Assembly (NCBI GenBank): GCA_018269075.1
Contig: JAFDVJ010000037.1
Location: 1-58,257 of the forward strand
Direction: 5' to 3'
DNA length: 58,257 nt
Source: Acidobacteriota bacterium
GTDB lineage: Bacteria; Acidobacteriota; Blastocatellia; Pyrinomonadales; Pyrinomonadaceae
The notes beneath the pieces are model-generated. The model saw only the letters and a program-made list of their open reading frames with translations. It had not been told where the DNA came from and searched no databases. The first letter of the stretch is position 1; the number at the start of each line of letters is the position of its first letter. Below, piece after piece: positions 26,009-33,793 of the stretch. A program made the translations under genes and the position numbers.

Positions 26009-27169
26009 TCAGGGCCGCCAATGAATCAAACCTTTTTGCATCGGGAATTTACCTTTAGCCTGCCATTCAAACAGTACATAGATCTCGCATTTGAGGGATT
26101 TTGCCAGTTTCACAGCATTGATCATTGTTTTATTGGCATCTTGGTACTGCCGTGAGCATTTTTCCCCCTTTATTGGGCAGAATCCCTGTGTCTTGTGAAT
26201 GCCCTCTTTGATATTTAAGGACAAAAGATCTTTGATTTCTGAAATGGATAGGCCTTTTTTCAAAGCCGTTCTTAATCCTACATCCAGTAAATCCCGCCAA
26301 CTGTTTTCTGCGGTCGAGATCCCGAATCTAGCTTCAATCACCTTTGTAAAAGCTAGATTTTCTATATTTTCCGGATCGAGTTTTAATGCTGTTTGATCGT
26401 TTTGTGTGTCAGAACTTTTCTGTAGCTTTTTTCCCGATTTCAAAGAAGAACTTTCAGCCGCAATATCTTTTTTCTTCAAAACCGGCACACCGACCGGGAC
26501 ATCAGGAAAAAGACCTTGAAGAAACTCGGTTATTTGCTTGTTTTCGGCCTGATATCCGCACATTTTTTCGAGCGTTTCGTTGAGCAGTTCGACGAGCATC
26601 TCGTCGGGCTCGGAAATCAGCTTTTGCCACGCTTTCGGGAGATTTTCCCTAATGATCTTGTTTTTTTGACGTCCTTCGAACAACGATTTCGCGCTCTGGT
26701 AAGCATTTCCCGATTCGACGCTGTTTCTCGACAGCAGGACTTCGAATTTTTCGATCGCGTCCTCGATTGTCTGCTGCATAAGATCGATCGTGAAGAAACG
26801 CCGCTGCTCCCAACTTCCTTCTTCCAGCGGAAGATAAAACTGCCACGTGATTCCATTGGTCAGGATCGCCAGTTTGACGCCCTGCTGAAACGCGTAATAA
26901 ACGAGCTGCTGTTGATGATTGTCGAGATTTTCGGAGGTCTTTTTTATTTCGAGAAATACCTTATTTACCGCCTGTATTCTCAGCGCGAAATCGACCCGGC
27001 CACCGCTCACCGCATACTCCGGAGTGACTTCGGTCGTATCGAAAACGTTCCACCCTAAATTATGGAGAATCGGGAGGACTATTCCCTGACTCGTCTGAGC
27101 TTCATTGACCGTCAGTAAATTACCGTCGCTTTTGATGCGGTTAAACAGTTCGGAGAGCTTTTCGTTCAT
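26009..27169 (-). CDS. Type I restriction enzyme R N-terminal domain (HsdR_N) protein
   Basis: A 386-residue protein. Residues about 1-150 match the HSDR_N_2 nuclease-like domain: NEAQTSQGIVLPILHNLGWN, then VDFALRIQAVNKVFLEIKK, where Asp60, Glu74 and Lys76 fit a PD-(D/E)xK site. The helicase/motor part of HsdR is absent and no hsdM/hsdS is near, so it is not a classical type I enzyme. The C-terminal 110 residues (SWRDLLDVGLRTALKKGLSI, CPIKGEKCSRQYQDANKTM) are not recognised. Base composition is clearly more AT-rich than the neighbours, and a BrnTA pair follows: signs of acquisition. It converges with the inositol-phosphate synthase gene, ending 2 bp from it. Confidence 0.85.
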   Translation of the reverse strand: MNEKLSELFNRIKSDGNLLTVNEAQTSQGIVLPILHNLGWNVFDTTEVTPEYAVSGGRVDFALRIQAVNKVFLEIKKTSENLDNHQQQLVYYAFQQGVKLAILTNGITWQFYLPLEEGSWEQRRFFTIDLMQQTIEDAIEKFEVLLSRNSVESGNAYQSAKSLFEGRQKNKIIRENLPKAWQKLISEPDEMLVELLNETLEKMCGYQAENKQITEFLQGLFPDVPVGVPVLKKKDIAAESSSLKSGKKLQKSSDTQNDQTALKLDPENIENLAFTKVIEARFGISTAENSWRDLLDVGLRTALKKGLSISEIKDLLSLNIKEGIHKTQGFCPIKGEKCSRQYQDANKTMINAVKLAKSLKCEIYVLFEWQAKGKFPMQKGLIHWRP

Positions 27170-27219
27170 ATTTTGTTTGTAAATGTATAATTTTATTTAC
27201 ATTTTCGTCAAACAAAAAA

Positions 27220-27561
27220 TCAAGCCGCTTTCAACCGGTCTTTCAGGGCCGCGACGAATTTATCGTCCCGCAAAAGCTCGCGGGCGGTTTGGCTGAGCTC
27301 CCGGTCGGCCTGATCGGACTCCATCAACCGGCGCAGTTCGTTATTGATCTGCGTTTGATACGGCGCGGCATGCGGCGGCGCGGCGCGCTGTTTGAAATAT
27401 TCCAAAATATCGGCGTCAAGATTAATCGTGATCTTAACTTTGCAATCCGCCAACCGAACTTCACTTTTTTCCGTCAAATGACGGCGTTCGATTCGTTGCA
27501 ACCCCGCTTTTTTAGCCTCCCGACTCGTTTTTATCTCAGTATCTTTTTCTGTTTTGCTCAT
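27220..27561 (-). CDS. brnA: BrnA-like antitoxin
   Basis: A 113-residue protein. The core is VKITINLDADILEYFKQRAA, a ribbon-helix-helix DNA-binding domain, followed by APPHAAPYQTQINNELRRLM as in BrnA. The N terminus (MSKTEKDTEIKTSREAKKAG) is basic. It overlaps the toxin gene by 26 bp and follows it on the minus strand. Known: BrnA neutralises BrnT and represses the operon. The C-terminal tail after the RHH is longer than usual. Confidence 0.87.
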   Translation of the reverse strand: MSKTEKDTEIKTSREAKKAGLQRIERRHLTEKSEVRLADCKVKITINLDADILEYFKQRAAPPHAAPYQTQINNELRRLMESDQADRELSQTARELLRDDKFVAALKDRLKAA

Positions 27562-27823
27562 ATTCCTTGACCATCCATTTTTCTGCCAACCGGGCGGATA
27601 TAAAATGAAGCTCATCAGGACCGATTTCAGTAAAGACCAAAAACACCAAACCATAAACCGTCGCGCCGATAATTGCATAACGAATTTCTTCTTCCGTCGA
27701 ATGTGATTCGTCAATAAACTCGACCGCAAACGGGTCCGCGAAGATGTCGGTGATCCGCATAAATTCAATTGCGTGTTTTTTTCTAACCTCTTCGGCTTTG
27801 TCATCGCGCCATGAAAACTTCAC
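27536..27823 (-). CDS. brnT: BrnT-like ribonuclease toxin
   Basis: A 95-residue BrnT protein of RelE-like fold: KFSWRDDKAEEVRKKHAIEF, DIFADPFAVEFIDESHSTEE, RYAIIGATVYGLVFLVFTEI and HFISARLAEKWMVKEYEQNR. Toxin first, antitoxin second is the normal brnTA order. It is predicted to cut RNA and slow growth when unbalanced. Together with the HsdR_N gene it forms an AT-richer block. Confidence 0.9.
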   Translation of the reverse strand: MKFSWRDDKAEEVRKKHAIEFMRITDIFADPFAVEFIDESHSTEEEIRYAIIGATVYGLVFLVFTEIGPDELHFISARLAEKWMVKEYEQNRKRY

Positions 27824-27891
27824 AGCTCCATCATACAGATTTATACATACTTGTAAAGTTTTTTCCGGCTTTACTCGTCATCTTTAGAGCA

Positions 27892-28015
27892 GATTTTGGA
27901 AGACTGTATGGGAAAATGTAAAACAGACTGTTAGTCTGTTTGCGGCGCTTCACACCCTCGAACGGGCGCGGCCGGCTAACAGCCCGCCGTACACTAACCT
28001 TAAATCTGCTCTAAG
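27892..28015. mobile_element. MITE-like element with TTAGAGCAGATTT ends
   Basis: Terminal inverted repeats TTTAGAGCAGATTT (27892-27905) and AAATCTGCTCTAA (28002-28014) bound about 120 bp that contain a palindrome (CAGACTGTTAGTCTG) and GGCTAACAGCCCGCCGTAC, a motif shared with 57192-57284. No coding capacity. The gap 27824-28139 has no gene that I can see. Confidence 0.65.
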
Positions 28016-28139
28016 CCTTGGCTGGAATTTGGCAGCGGCCGGGAAAAAATGTTTGCAGCCTTTTCGTTTTACTCGCCGAAATCGAGGATTTCCTGCCGCT
28101 TGCGGCCGGCGGGGGGCGAGGCTCCGGCGCTCTTCTATT

Positions 28140-28604
28140 TCATTCTTTGACGATCTTTTCGAGATCGCTTTTGAACCGGCTCAGGCTTTTATCGGCGACG
28201 AATTTATAGACGTTCGTGCTGACGACGTAAACGCGCGTGCCGCGCCGGAAGCCTTCGCGCAGATCGTATTCCGGTGCGGTCAGCTTACTGTCCGCGCCGG
28301 GCGGCGTCGCCTCGATCTCCGCGATCCGCCGTTCGGCGTCGGCCTCGTTTTCGTATTCCTCGATCCTGACCGCAAACCGGTAGTACAAGTTTCGCTCGCC
28401 GGGAACTTTCTTCAGGCTTTTGAGCGCGAAAATGCGCTTGCTCCGCATCTTGAAATCGCGCAGTTCCCAGTCGGCCGCCGCCACGTTTGTCCGGCCCGTG
28501 ACTTTGAAACCGAGCGTGCGGAACGTTTTATCGAGATCGACGGTCTGCGCCCGAACGCCCGCCGCGACGCTGAAAATCAACAGCAATACCGACCACTTCA
28601 TCAT
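28140..28604 (-). CDS. Secreted hypothetical protein, 154 aa
   Basis: Not recognised. Signal peptide KWSVLLLIFSVAAGVRAQ; mature region of alternating strands and helices (FRTLGFKVTGRTNVAAADWE, YYRFAVRIEEYENEADAERR, EYDLREGFRRGTRVYVVSTN) and a helical end (LSRFKSDLEKIVKE). The pattern of residues about 75-150 recalls DUF4367/SPOR-like small envelope domains, but I would not assign one. Followed on the minus strand by no clear partner; precedes the 493-aa secreted protein in reverse order by 56 bp, so the two are probably one operon. Confidence 0.75.
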   Translation of the reverse strand: MMKWSVLLLIFSVAAGVRAQTVDLDKTFRTLGFKVTGRTNVAAADWELRDFKMRSKRIFALKSLKKVPGERNLYYRFAVRIEEYENEADAERRIAEIEATPPGADSKLTAPEYDLREGFRRGTRVYVVSTNVYKFVADKSLSRFKSDLEKIVKE

Positions 28605-28660
28605 TCTCTTCTCCTTTTACCGCCCGTCGCCGGAATTTGACCGGACGGGGAAACTCAGGC

Positions 28661-30142
28661 TCAATTAAGACGCCGCGTCAGCGTGATTTCGCCGACATCG
28701 CTCACTAACTTCAACAGATTCGCGTTGACGACTCGCAGCGTGCCCTTCGTAAAACGGGCGGGCCCGTCGGTAAAGGTCGTATAAACCTCGACCGCAAACG
28801 GGTTGCGGTCGAAATTGCCGCGAAAGGTCACCGCGCCGGCTTCGACGCAGTCGTTGCCGAGCGTTTTGACCGCGGTAATGCGGCGCCCCGTCTGCCGAAT
28901 CCTGACGATCTGGGTCGGCGACGCGCCGTTGCAGCGATAACCGACGGCCGTCCATAAACCGTTCAGGTCGGGCGTCTCCGGCGGCGTTTTCCCGCCGATC
29001 AGCCAGAGCGCGTAATCCGGCCCGCCGTCTTCGACCGTCCCGCGGCGGGGACTCACTTTTTCGAGCCGCGCGACCAGCGCGGCGATCCGGCCCGCCCGCT
29101 CCGAAGTGCCGCGATTCTGAAAATAGATCAGGCCCTTATGCGTCGCGCCGCTGTTTTCGGCGAGCTCGCGCAGCACGACCTCGAAACCTTCGTCCTTGAG
29201 CAGTTTCGAAGCATTTTCGGCATCGGCGCGGCGCGGCGGCGTGAAGAGGATCCGCACGGTTTCCCGCCCGCAGCCGCCGCGCAGCCTCTTTTGCTCGCGG
29301 TCGTCGAATTCGGTCTTCGCGTAGGAATGCCAGCCCGCGTCCTGCAGCGCCTCGAATTTGTCGAGATCGAACGAGATCCGGAGCGTGCTCGATAAAGCCT
29401 TGACGATCTGCCCGAGATACGTGTAATCGGTGCTGTAATAAACAGAAAACCGCGGCGCGCCCGCCGGAATGCGGCGATTGATCGCGGCGACCGCCGCCGG
29501 GTAGACCAGCGCCAAAGTATCGGTCAGCGCCATCGACGCGCGGTTTCGCCGGCCGGCATAGTCGCCTTCCGGAATCCCGAATTTTCGCAGTCTGGCGGGC
29601 GAAAGCTCCTTGTCCAGCTCGGACAGGACCGCGCCGTTCGCAAACACGACGAACAGCGCGCGGCCGGCCTCCTGCGCGTTGGCGGCTTCGGCAAACCGCC
29701 GCGAATTTTCGTCCAGTCGCCGGATGATGTCCCTAATTTCCGCCGCGCTGCCGGCATTCCGCCGCGCGGCCTGTTCGAGAAACCCGCGAATCTCGTCCTT
29801 TTTGACGTAAAAGGGCTGCAGCGTCCGCGTGTATTCGACCAGTTCGTTGTCGGTCTCGGGGGCCGCCGCCCAGAGCATCCGGTGCTGCGCGACGACGAGC
29901 TCGCCGAGTAATATTTCAAAGCGTTTCTGCCACGCCGCGGTCGGCGGCTCCGTTTTTTCGCACAGATGCCTCCGCATCGCCAGATACGCTTCGCGGAGTT
30001 CGTCGGCGCGCCGTTCCGGCGGCCGCGAATCGAAAACCGGAACCGGCAGATCGTCGTCCGCCGCCTGCGCGAAAACCGTCGACTGACCGGCGAACGCCGC
30101 CGTCAAGGCCAGCAGCAACCCCACTGCAATTCGTTTGAACAT
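28661..30142 (-). CDS. Secreted hypothetical protein with LytR-C-like segment, 493 aa
   Basis: Family not recognised. Signal peptide KRIAVGLLLALTAAFAGQST; a long helical region (about 40-200, for example LREAYLAMRRHLCEKTEPPT); a segment at about 290-390 with VRILFTPPRRADAENASKLL and GLIYFQNRGTSERAGRIAAL that resembles a LytR C-terminal domain; and a C-terminal beta domain (PDLNGLWTAVGYRCNGASPT, RRITAVKTLGNDCVEAGAVT) like small lipocalin-type domains. Likely envelope or secreted. First gene of a two-gene minus-strand unit; the divergent winged-helix regulator is about 190 bp away. Confidence 0.78.
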   Translation of the reverse strand: MFKRIAVGLLLALTAAFAGQSTVFAQAADDDLPVPVFDSRPPERRADELREAYLAMRRHLCEKTEPPTAAWQKRFEILLGELVVAQHRMLWAAAPETDNELVEYTRTLQPFYVKKDEIRGFLEQAARRNAGSAAEIRDIIRRLDENSRRFAEAANAQEAGRALFVVFANGAVLSELDKELSPARLRKFGIPEGDYAGRRNRASMALTDTLALVYPAAVAAINRRIPAGAPRFSVYYSTDYTYLGQIVKALSSTLRISFDLDKFEALQDAGWHSYAKTEFDDREQKRLRGGCGRETVRILFTPPRRADAENASKLLKDEGFEVVLRELAENSGATHKGLIYFQNRGTSERAGRIAALVARLEKVSPRRGTVEDGGPDYALWLIGGKTPPETPDLNGLWTAVGYRCNGASPTQIVRIRQTGRRITAVKTLGNDCVEAGAVTFRGNFDRNPFAVEVYTTFTDGPARFTKGTLRVVNANLLKLVSDVGEITLTRRLN

Positions 30143-30301
30143 ATTATTTCAGCTCCTTGTTTCGACCGTCTGCGCCGTTCGCGATAACGAATTTTCGGCT
30201 CCGGCATCCGGTCGAATAATTCGTTTTTTGAAAAAACGGGCGCGTCTTGCGGTCAGAACGGAATGAGAATAATATGGTTGCATAAAACTAGCCGGTAAAA
30301 A

Positions 30302-30330
30302 TCCGAAATTTCCCGAAATTTCCCGAAAAC
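30302..30330. promoter_or_regulatory. 10-bp direct repeats (CCCGAAATTT) before a winged-helix regulator
   Basis: CGAAA recurs at 30304, 30314 and 30324 within TCCCGAAATT units, spaced exactly 10 bp and ending 3 bp before the ATG of the winged-helix/TPR gene. The helical phasing fits a site for an OmpR-type winged helix, perhaps autorepression. Inference. Confidence 0.4.
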
Positions 30331-30333
30331 GAA

Positions 30334-31809
30334 ATGGATACGCCGCCCCGTTATTACCAGTTCGACAGCTTTCGCGTCGATGTCGCCGAACGACAGCTCT
30401 GGCGCGGCGAGCAGCGCGTCCCGCTGACGCCGAAGGTCTTCGACATTCTGCTCGTCCTGCTCGAAAACAGGGGCGAGACGGTCACGAAGGAGCGATTGAT
30501 CCGGGAAGTGTGGGCTGATACTTTCGTCGAGGAAGGAAGCCTCAACCGCAACGTCTCGACCCTTCGCAAAGCGCTCGGCGATGCGGCGGGCGAGCAGAAA
30601 TTCATCAAAACGCTGCCCAAACAGGGCTATCGCTTCACCGCCAACGTCGAGGAATTCCTCGAACCGGAAACCCGGCAAGACGCGAAAAGCGAGCTTTCGC
30701 CCGCCGGCGACACGGCTTCCCGGCGGTCGCGCCGCCGCTTCCGAATCGCGTCCGGCCTGCTCGGCCTCGCGGCGGCGGCCTTCGCGATCTTCTGGTTTTT
30801 TAACGAACGACGCCCCGCGCTCGATCTGACGGGTCTCAGCGCCAACGAGCGGCGGCAGTTCGCGCGGCGCGGATCGAAAGACCGGCGCGCGGCCGAAGAT
30901 TACGTGCGCGGCCGCGCGCTCTGGCACGAGCGCTCGGCCGAAGCCCTCCACGAGAGCATTCTGCTGCTCGAACGGGCGGTCCGGGCCGACGGCGAGTTCG
31001 CCCTCGCGCACGCGGCGCTCGCCGACGCCTACGCCTTCGACGCGAACCGCTGGAAGGACGCCCGAAAACACGCCGAAACGGCGATCCGGCTCGATCCGTC
31101 GCTCGGCGAGCCGTTCGCCGCCCGCGGCTTCGTGCAGATGTTCTGGGAATGGGACCTCGCCGGGGCCGACGGGTCGTTCAGAAAGGCGATCGAACTCAGC
31201 CCCGAATACGCGACCGCGCATCAATGGTTCGCGCTCAATCTCGTCGTGCGCGGCCTCGGCGGCGCGGCGCTCGCCGAGATGAAGCGGGCCGCCGAGCTCG
31301 AACCGGACTCGACGGCCGTCAGCGCCGATCTCTGTCAGATGTTCTACCTGCTCCGGAAATACGACGAGGCGCTCGCGCAGTGCCGCCGCACGCTCGAAAC
31401 CGAACCCGGTTTTCTCAACGCGCATCTTTATCTTTACGAGATCTACACCGCCCGCGCGATGTACGACGAAGCGGTCGCCGAATTTTTCGAGATCGAGCGG
31501 CTGAAAAGCGATTTCACGATGCCGTTCGACGAAACCGAAACGCTCCGCCGCGCCTACGCCCGCGGCGGCGTCCGCGCCTTCTGGCAGGCTCAGCTCACGA
31601 TTCTCGAACGCCGCCCGAATCACTACCGGGCGGCGCAGTATCACGCCCGCCTCGGCGATAAGGAAAAGGCCGTTTCCCGGCTCCGCAAATCCTACGAGAG
31701 CCGCGAATTCGAGTTCGTCTTATTTCTCGCCGACCCGGTTTTCAAGGATCTTCACCCGGAACCGGCGTTCGCCGAGCTCGGTCGCGCGTTCGATCCGGCC
31801 CGCCCGTAA
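30334..31809 (+). CDS. Winged-helix / TPR membrane regulator (CadC-like)
   Basis: A 491-residue protein. Residues 1-105: OmpR/CadC-type winged helix (YQFDSFRVDVAERQLWRGEQ, VWADTFVEEGSLNRNVSTLR, LPKQGYRFTA). About 135-155: one transmembrane helix (GLLGLAAAAFAIFWFF). About 180-490: TPR units (LLLERAVRADGEFALAHAAL, EYATAHQWFALNLVVRGLGG). It is the full-length layout of which the 127-aa gene at 13637-14020 keeps only both ends. A one-component membrane transcription factor; signal and targets unknown. Confidence 0.92.
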   Translation: MDTPPRYYQFDSFRVDVAERQLWRGEQRVPLTPKVFDILLVLLENRGETVTKERLIREVWADTFVEEGSLNRNVSTLRKALGDAAGEQKFIKTLPKQGYRFTANVEEFLEPETRQDAKSELSPAGDTASRRSRRRFRIASGLLGLAAAAFAIFWFFNERRPALDLTGLSANERRQFARRGSKDRRAAEDYVRGRALWHERSAEALHESILLLERAVRADGEFALAHAALADAYAFDANRWKDARKHAETAIRLDPSLGEPFAARGFVQMFWEWDLAGADGSFRKAIELSPEYATAHQWFALNLVVRGLGGAALAEMKRAAELEPDSTAVSADLCQMFYLLRKYDEALAQCRRTLETEPGFLNAHLYLYEIYTARAMYDEAVAEFFEIERLKSDFTMPFDETETLRRAYARGGVRAFWQAQLTILERRPNHYRAAQYHARLGDKEKAVSRLRKSYESREFEFVLFLADPVFKDLHPEPAFAELGRAFDPARP

Positions 31810-31833
31810 TTTCGCCCGCCGCGATTTTCGTCC

Positions 31834-32094
31834 GGGGAGTGTAAAAGTATTTGTGTAATCGAAGGGTAAAGCGCCGCCGCGCGAGGTCAGCAGCGTCGGC
31901 GACAGCCGATGCACCGCCGCGCCGGTGTGACTTGACGGGAAACCTGAAACCCTTGTTGTTTAACGGCTTGAGACGCGAGAGTCCGGCCGGCGGACGGTGC
32001 ATCGGCTGCCGCCGACGCTGCTGACCTCGGCACGGCTGCCGCCGCTTTTTCGGGTTTCGTCGAGAACGGATTACACAATTACTTTGACAGTCCC
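31834..32094. mobile_element. MITE with IS256-like terminal inverted repeats
   Basis: Left end GGGGAGTGTAAAAGTATTTG (through 31860, ...TGTAATC), right end GATTACACAATTACTTTGAC (from 32069). The inner 21 bp of the ends match at 19 of 21 positions. The style GTGT-AAAA-TTTTGTGTAA is that of IS256-family ends. Inside, a second inverted repeat of about 35 bp (GAGGTCAGCAGCGTCGGC.../...GCCGACGCTGCTGACCTC). No transposase, so a non-autonomous element. No clear target duplication. Confidence 0.65.
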
Positions 32095-32112
32095 GACCGA
32101 TGCCCCAAAACT

Positions 32113-32322
32113 CAACGTCCCCGCAAACCGACTCGACGTCCCCGCAAGCCAAGTCAACGTCCCCGCAAACCACCCCAACATCGCCGCAAACCACCTCAAC
32201 GTCCCCGCAAACCATCTCGACGTCCCCGCAAACCATCTCGACGTCCCCGCAAACCGGCTCGACGTCGCAGCAAACAAGGTCAACATCGCCGCAAACCTGC
32301 TCGACGTCGCCGCAAACGGACG
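32113..32322. repeat. 21-bp tandem repeat, ten copies
   Basis: Ten uninterrupted units of 21 bp of type CRACGTCCCCGCAAACCNNC. All frames give 7-residue repeats, but start, ribosome-site and codon signals of a real gene are missing. Not a CRISPR: units are adjacent, with no spacers. Confidence 0.95.
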
Positions 32323-32431
32323 AAAAGCGGCCGCTCCGGGCAATCCGAAATCCGAAAACATTACTGTTGAAAGGAATTTGGATGCAGCCCGTCCGTCGTC
32401 CTTCAGGCTAAAAATTAAATCCAAAACCTCG

Positions 32432-32570
32432 TGACTGGAGCGCGGGCATCCCTGCCGGCCTGAGCGCGACAGCGCGAAAAAGCCTTTCATCATCGAGCGG
32501 CGCCCGGGAATCGAAACGTTTCGACACCGCTGGCGCGGCGTTGCAGGCAAAGATGCCCGCGCTCCAGTCA
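32432..32570. repeat. REP/MITE-like hairpin with GGAGCGCGGGCATC ends
   Basis: Perfect 19-bp inverted ends TGACTGGAGCGCGGGCATC (32432-32450) and GATGCCCGCGCTCCAGTCA (32552-32570). Same family as 49400-49554 and 57985-58186. The whole gap 31810-32645 contains only repeat elements and no gene that I can see. Confidence 0.88.
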
Positions 32571-32617
32571 GCAATTTTCCGGTTTTCCTTTAACCGTCAA
32601 TCTTTTTAGCAGTAATG

Positions 32618-32642
32618 ATCCGAAATCCGAAATCCGAAATCG
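32618..32642. repeat. CCGAAAT heptamer repeat near nitrilase stop
   Basis: Three copies of CCGAAAT; on the minus strand the array starts 6 nt after the nitrilase stop codon. Confidence 0.88.
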
Positions 32643-32645
32643 CCC

Positions 32646-33596
32646 TCAATCGCGGAGCTCGACGATCTGCTGCCGCTCGCGGTTGACGGTCAGACGCAGG
32701 ACGTCGGGCCGCGTGTAATGGCCGGCGACGTCGAGATTCTGGCGTTCCTCGCGGACGCGCCGGTGATCGAGCGTAAAAGTTAAGAGTTTTTCCTCGGTTC
32801 CGACCGGCGCGATCAGCCATTCGCCGTCGGGGCCGGCGAGACACGTCCCGCCGGTCGAGAGGACGGCCGGCGCGTTTTCGAGAATCCGTTCGAGATGCGG
32901 CGTGTCGGCCGGAAAATCCTCTTTCCGCATCACGCAGCAGACCGACGCGCAGTAGGAGCGCGCTTCCCACGCGATGAACCGCGTCACCTCGACGTTGTGG
33001 ACGCCGCCCGGAAAGACGCAGATGTGAAAATCCTCGCCCTGCCCGTAGAGCGCCGCCCGCGCGAGCGGGTTCCAGTTTTCCCAGCAGTTGAGACCGCCGA
33101 CGGTGAAAGCGTCGAGCGCGTGGACGCGGAGCCCCGCGCCGTCGCCGTGGCCCCAGACGAGGCGCTCCTCGTAGGTCGGGACGAGCTTGCGGTGGACGCT
33201 CCGAATCTCGCCGTCGCGGTCGATGAAGACGAGCGAAGCGTAGAGGCTCTCGCCGCGCGCCGCCGGTTTTTCGACGATCCCCGCGTAGATCGCGATCCGG
33301 CGGGCCCGCGCAAGCGTGCGGGCGGCGTCGAGGTCGCCGCGCTCAATGCAAACGGCCTGCCGCGAATATTCGGCGAAGATTTCCTTTTGCAGCGGCGAGT
33401 TGAACTGCGCGCCGCCGGTCAGTTCGAGCCAGTAAGGATAACCGCCGATCGCCGCCTCGCCGCCGAGCACGACGAGCTCGCAGCCCGCATCCGCGGCTTC
33501 TCCGGCATAGCCGAGCGCCTTTTCGAGCGTCTTCGCGCGGTCCATCCAGACCGGCGCAAACTGGGCGAGTCCGATTTTCAGGGTTTCTTTTTCCAT
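32646..33596 (-). CDS. Nitrilase-family carbon-nitrogen hydrolase
   Basis: A 316-residue cytoplasmic enzyme with the Glu-Lys-Cys triad: Glu47 in VLGGEAAIGGYPYW, Lys137 in VHRKLVPTYEERLVWG, Cys171 in VGGLNCWENWNPLARAALYG. RKL.PT..ER..WG and LNCWEN mark true nitrilases (nitrile to acid and ammonia) rather than amidases. C-terminal GGTCLAGPDGEWLIAPV is also typical. Start at ATG 33596; an ATG three codons upstream is possible. Physiological nitrile unknown. Single gene. Confidence 0.92.
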   Translation of the reverse strand: MEKETLKIGLAQFAPVWMDRAKTLEKALGYAGEAADAGCELVVLGGEAAIGGYPYWLELTGGAQFNSPLQKEIFAEYSRQAVCIERGDLDAARTLARARRIAIYAGIVEKPAARGESLYASLVFIDRDGEIRSVHRKLVPTYEERLVWGHGDGAGLRVHALDAFTVGGLNCWENWNPLARAALYGQGEDFHICVFPGGVHNVEVTRFIAWEARSYCASVCCVMRKEDFPADTPHLERILENAPAVLSTGGTCLAGPDGEWLIAPVGTEEKLLTFTLDHRRVREERQNLDVAGHYTRPDVLRLTVNRERQQIVELRD

Positions 33597-33607
33597 AGAG
33601 CACATTA

Positions 33608-33643
33608 TTTAACGCGAAGGCGCAAAGGCGCAAAGGCGCAAAG
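33608..33643. repeat. Single arm of the CGCGAAG octamer repeat family
   Basis: TTAACGCGAAGG then GCGCAAAG copies, 8-bp unit. Unlike the other three loci, no inverse arm is seen within 200 bp; it directly precedes the nitrilase start. Confidence 0.85.
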
Positions 33644-33688
33644 TTGTTTTTCGGGTTCGTTTTCCGTCACGCGGCCGCCGCGTTTTGT

Positions 33689-33778
33689 GTTTTGAGTTCC
33701 GCCTTCAGGCGGCTTTTCGTTCGCCGTCGAATTCTTTCCGGAATGAGGCGACGGCCGCCTGAAGGCGGAACTCAAAAC
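33689..33778. repeat. 25-bp perfect inverted repeat (GAGTTCCGCCTTCAGGCGG)
   Basis: Arms 33689-33713 (GTTTTGAGTTCCGCC...) and 33754-33778 (...GGCGGAACTCAAAAC) are exact reverse complements of 25 bp; each also has an internal hairpin (GCCTTCAGGC). A REP-like palindromic element in the gap between nitrilase and serine hydrolase. Confidence 0.9.
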
Positions 33779-33793
33779 CCGTTTTCCGGGCCG

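Noticed and set aside
32113..32322. CRISPR array
   Set aside because: Units are directly adjacent with no unique spacers of 25-40 bp, and there are no cas genes in the window.
31742..32574. Repetitive proteins from the 21-bp array (VCGDVE-, TSPQT- or VPANHLD-type repeats)
   Set aside because: All frames give a 7-residue repeat simply because 21 is a multiple of 3. No ribosome site, no start with signal sequence, and the frames extend into MITE and hairpin repeats.
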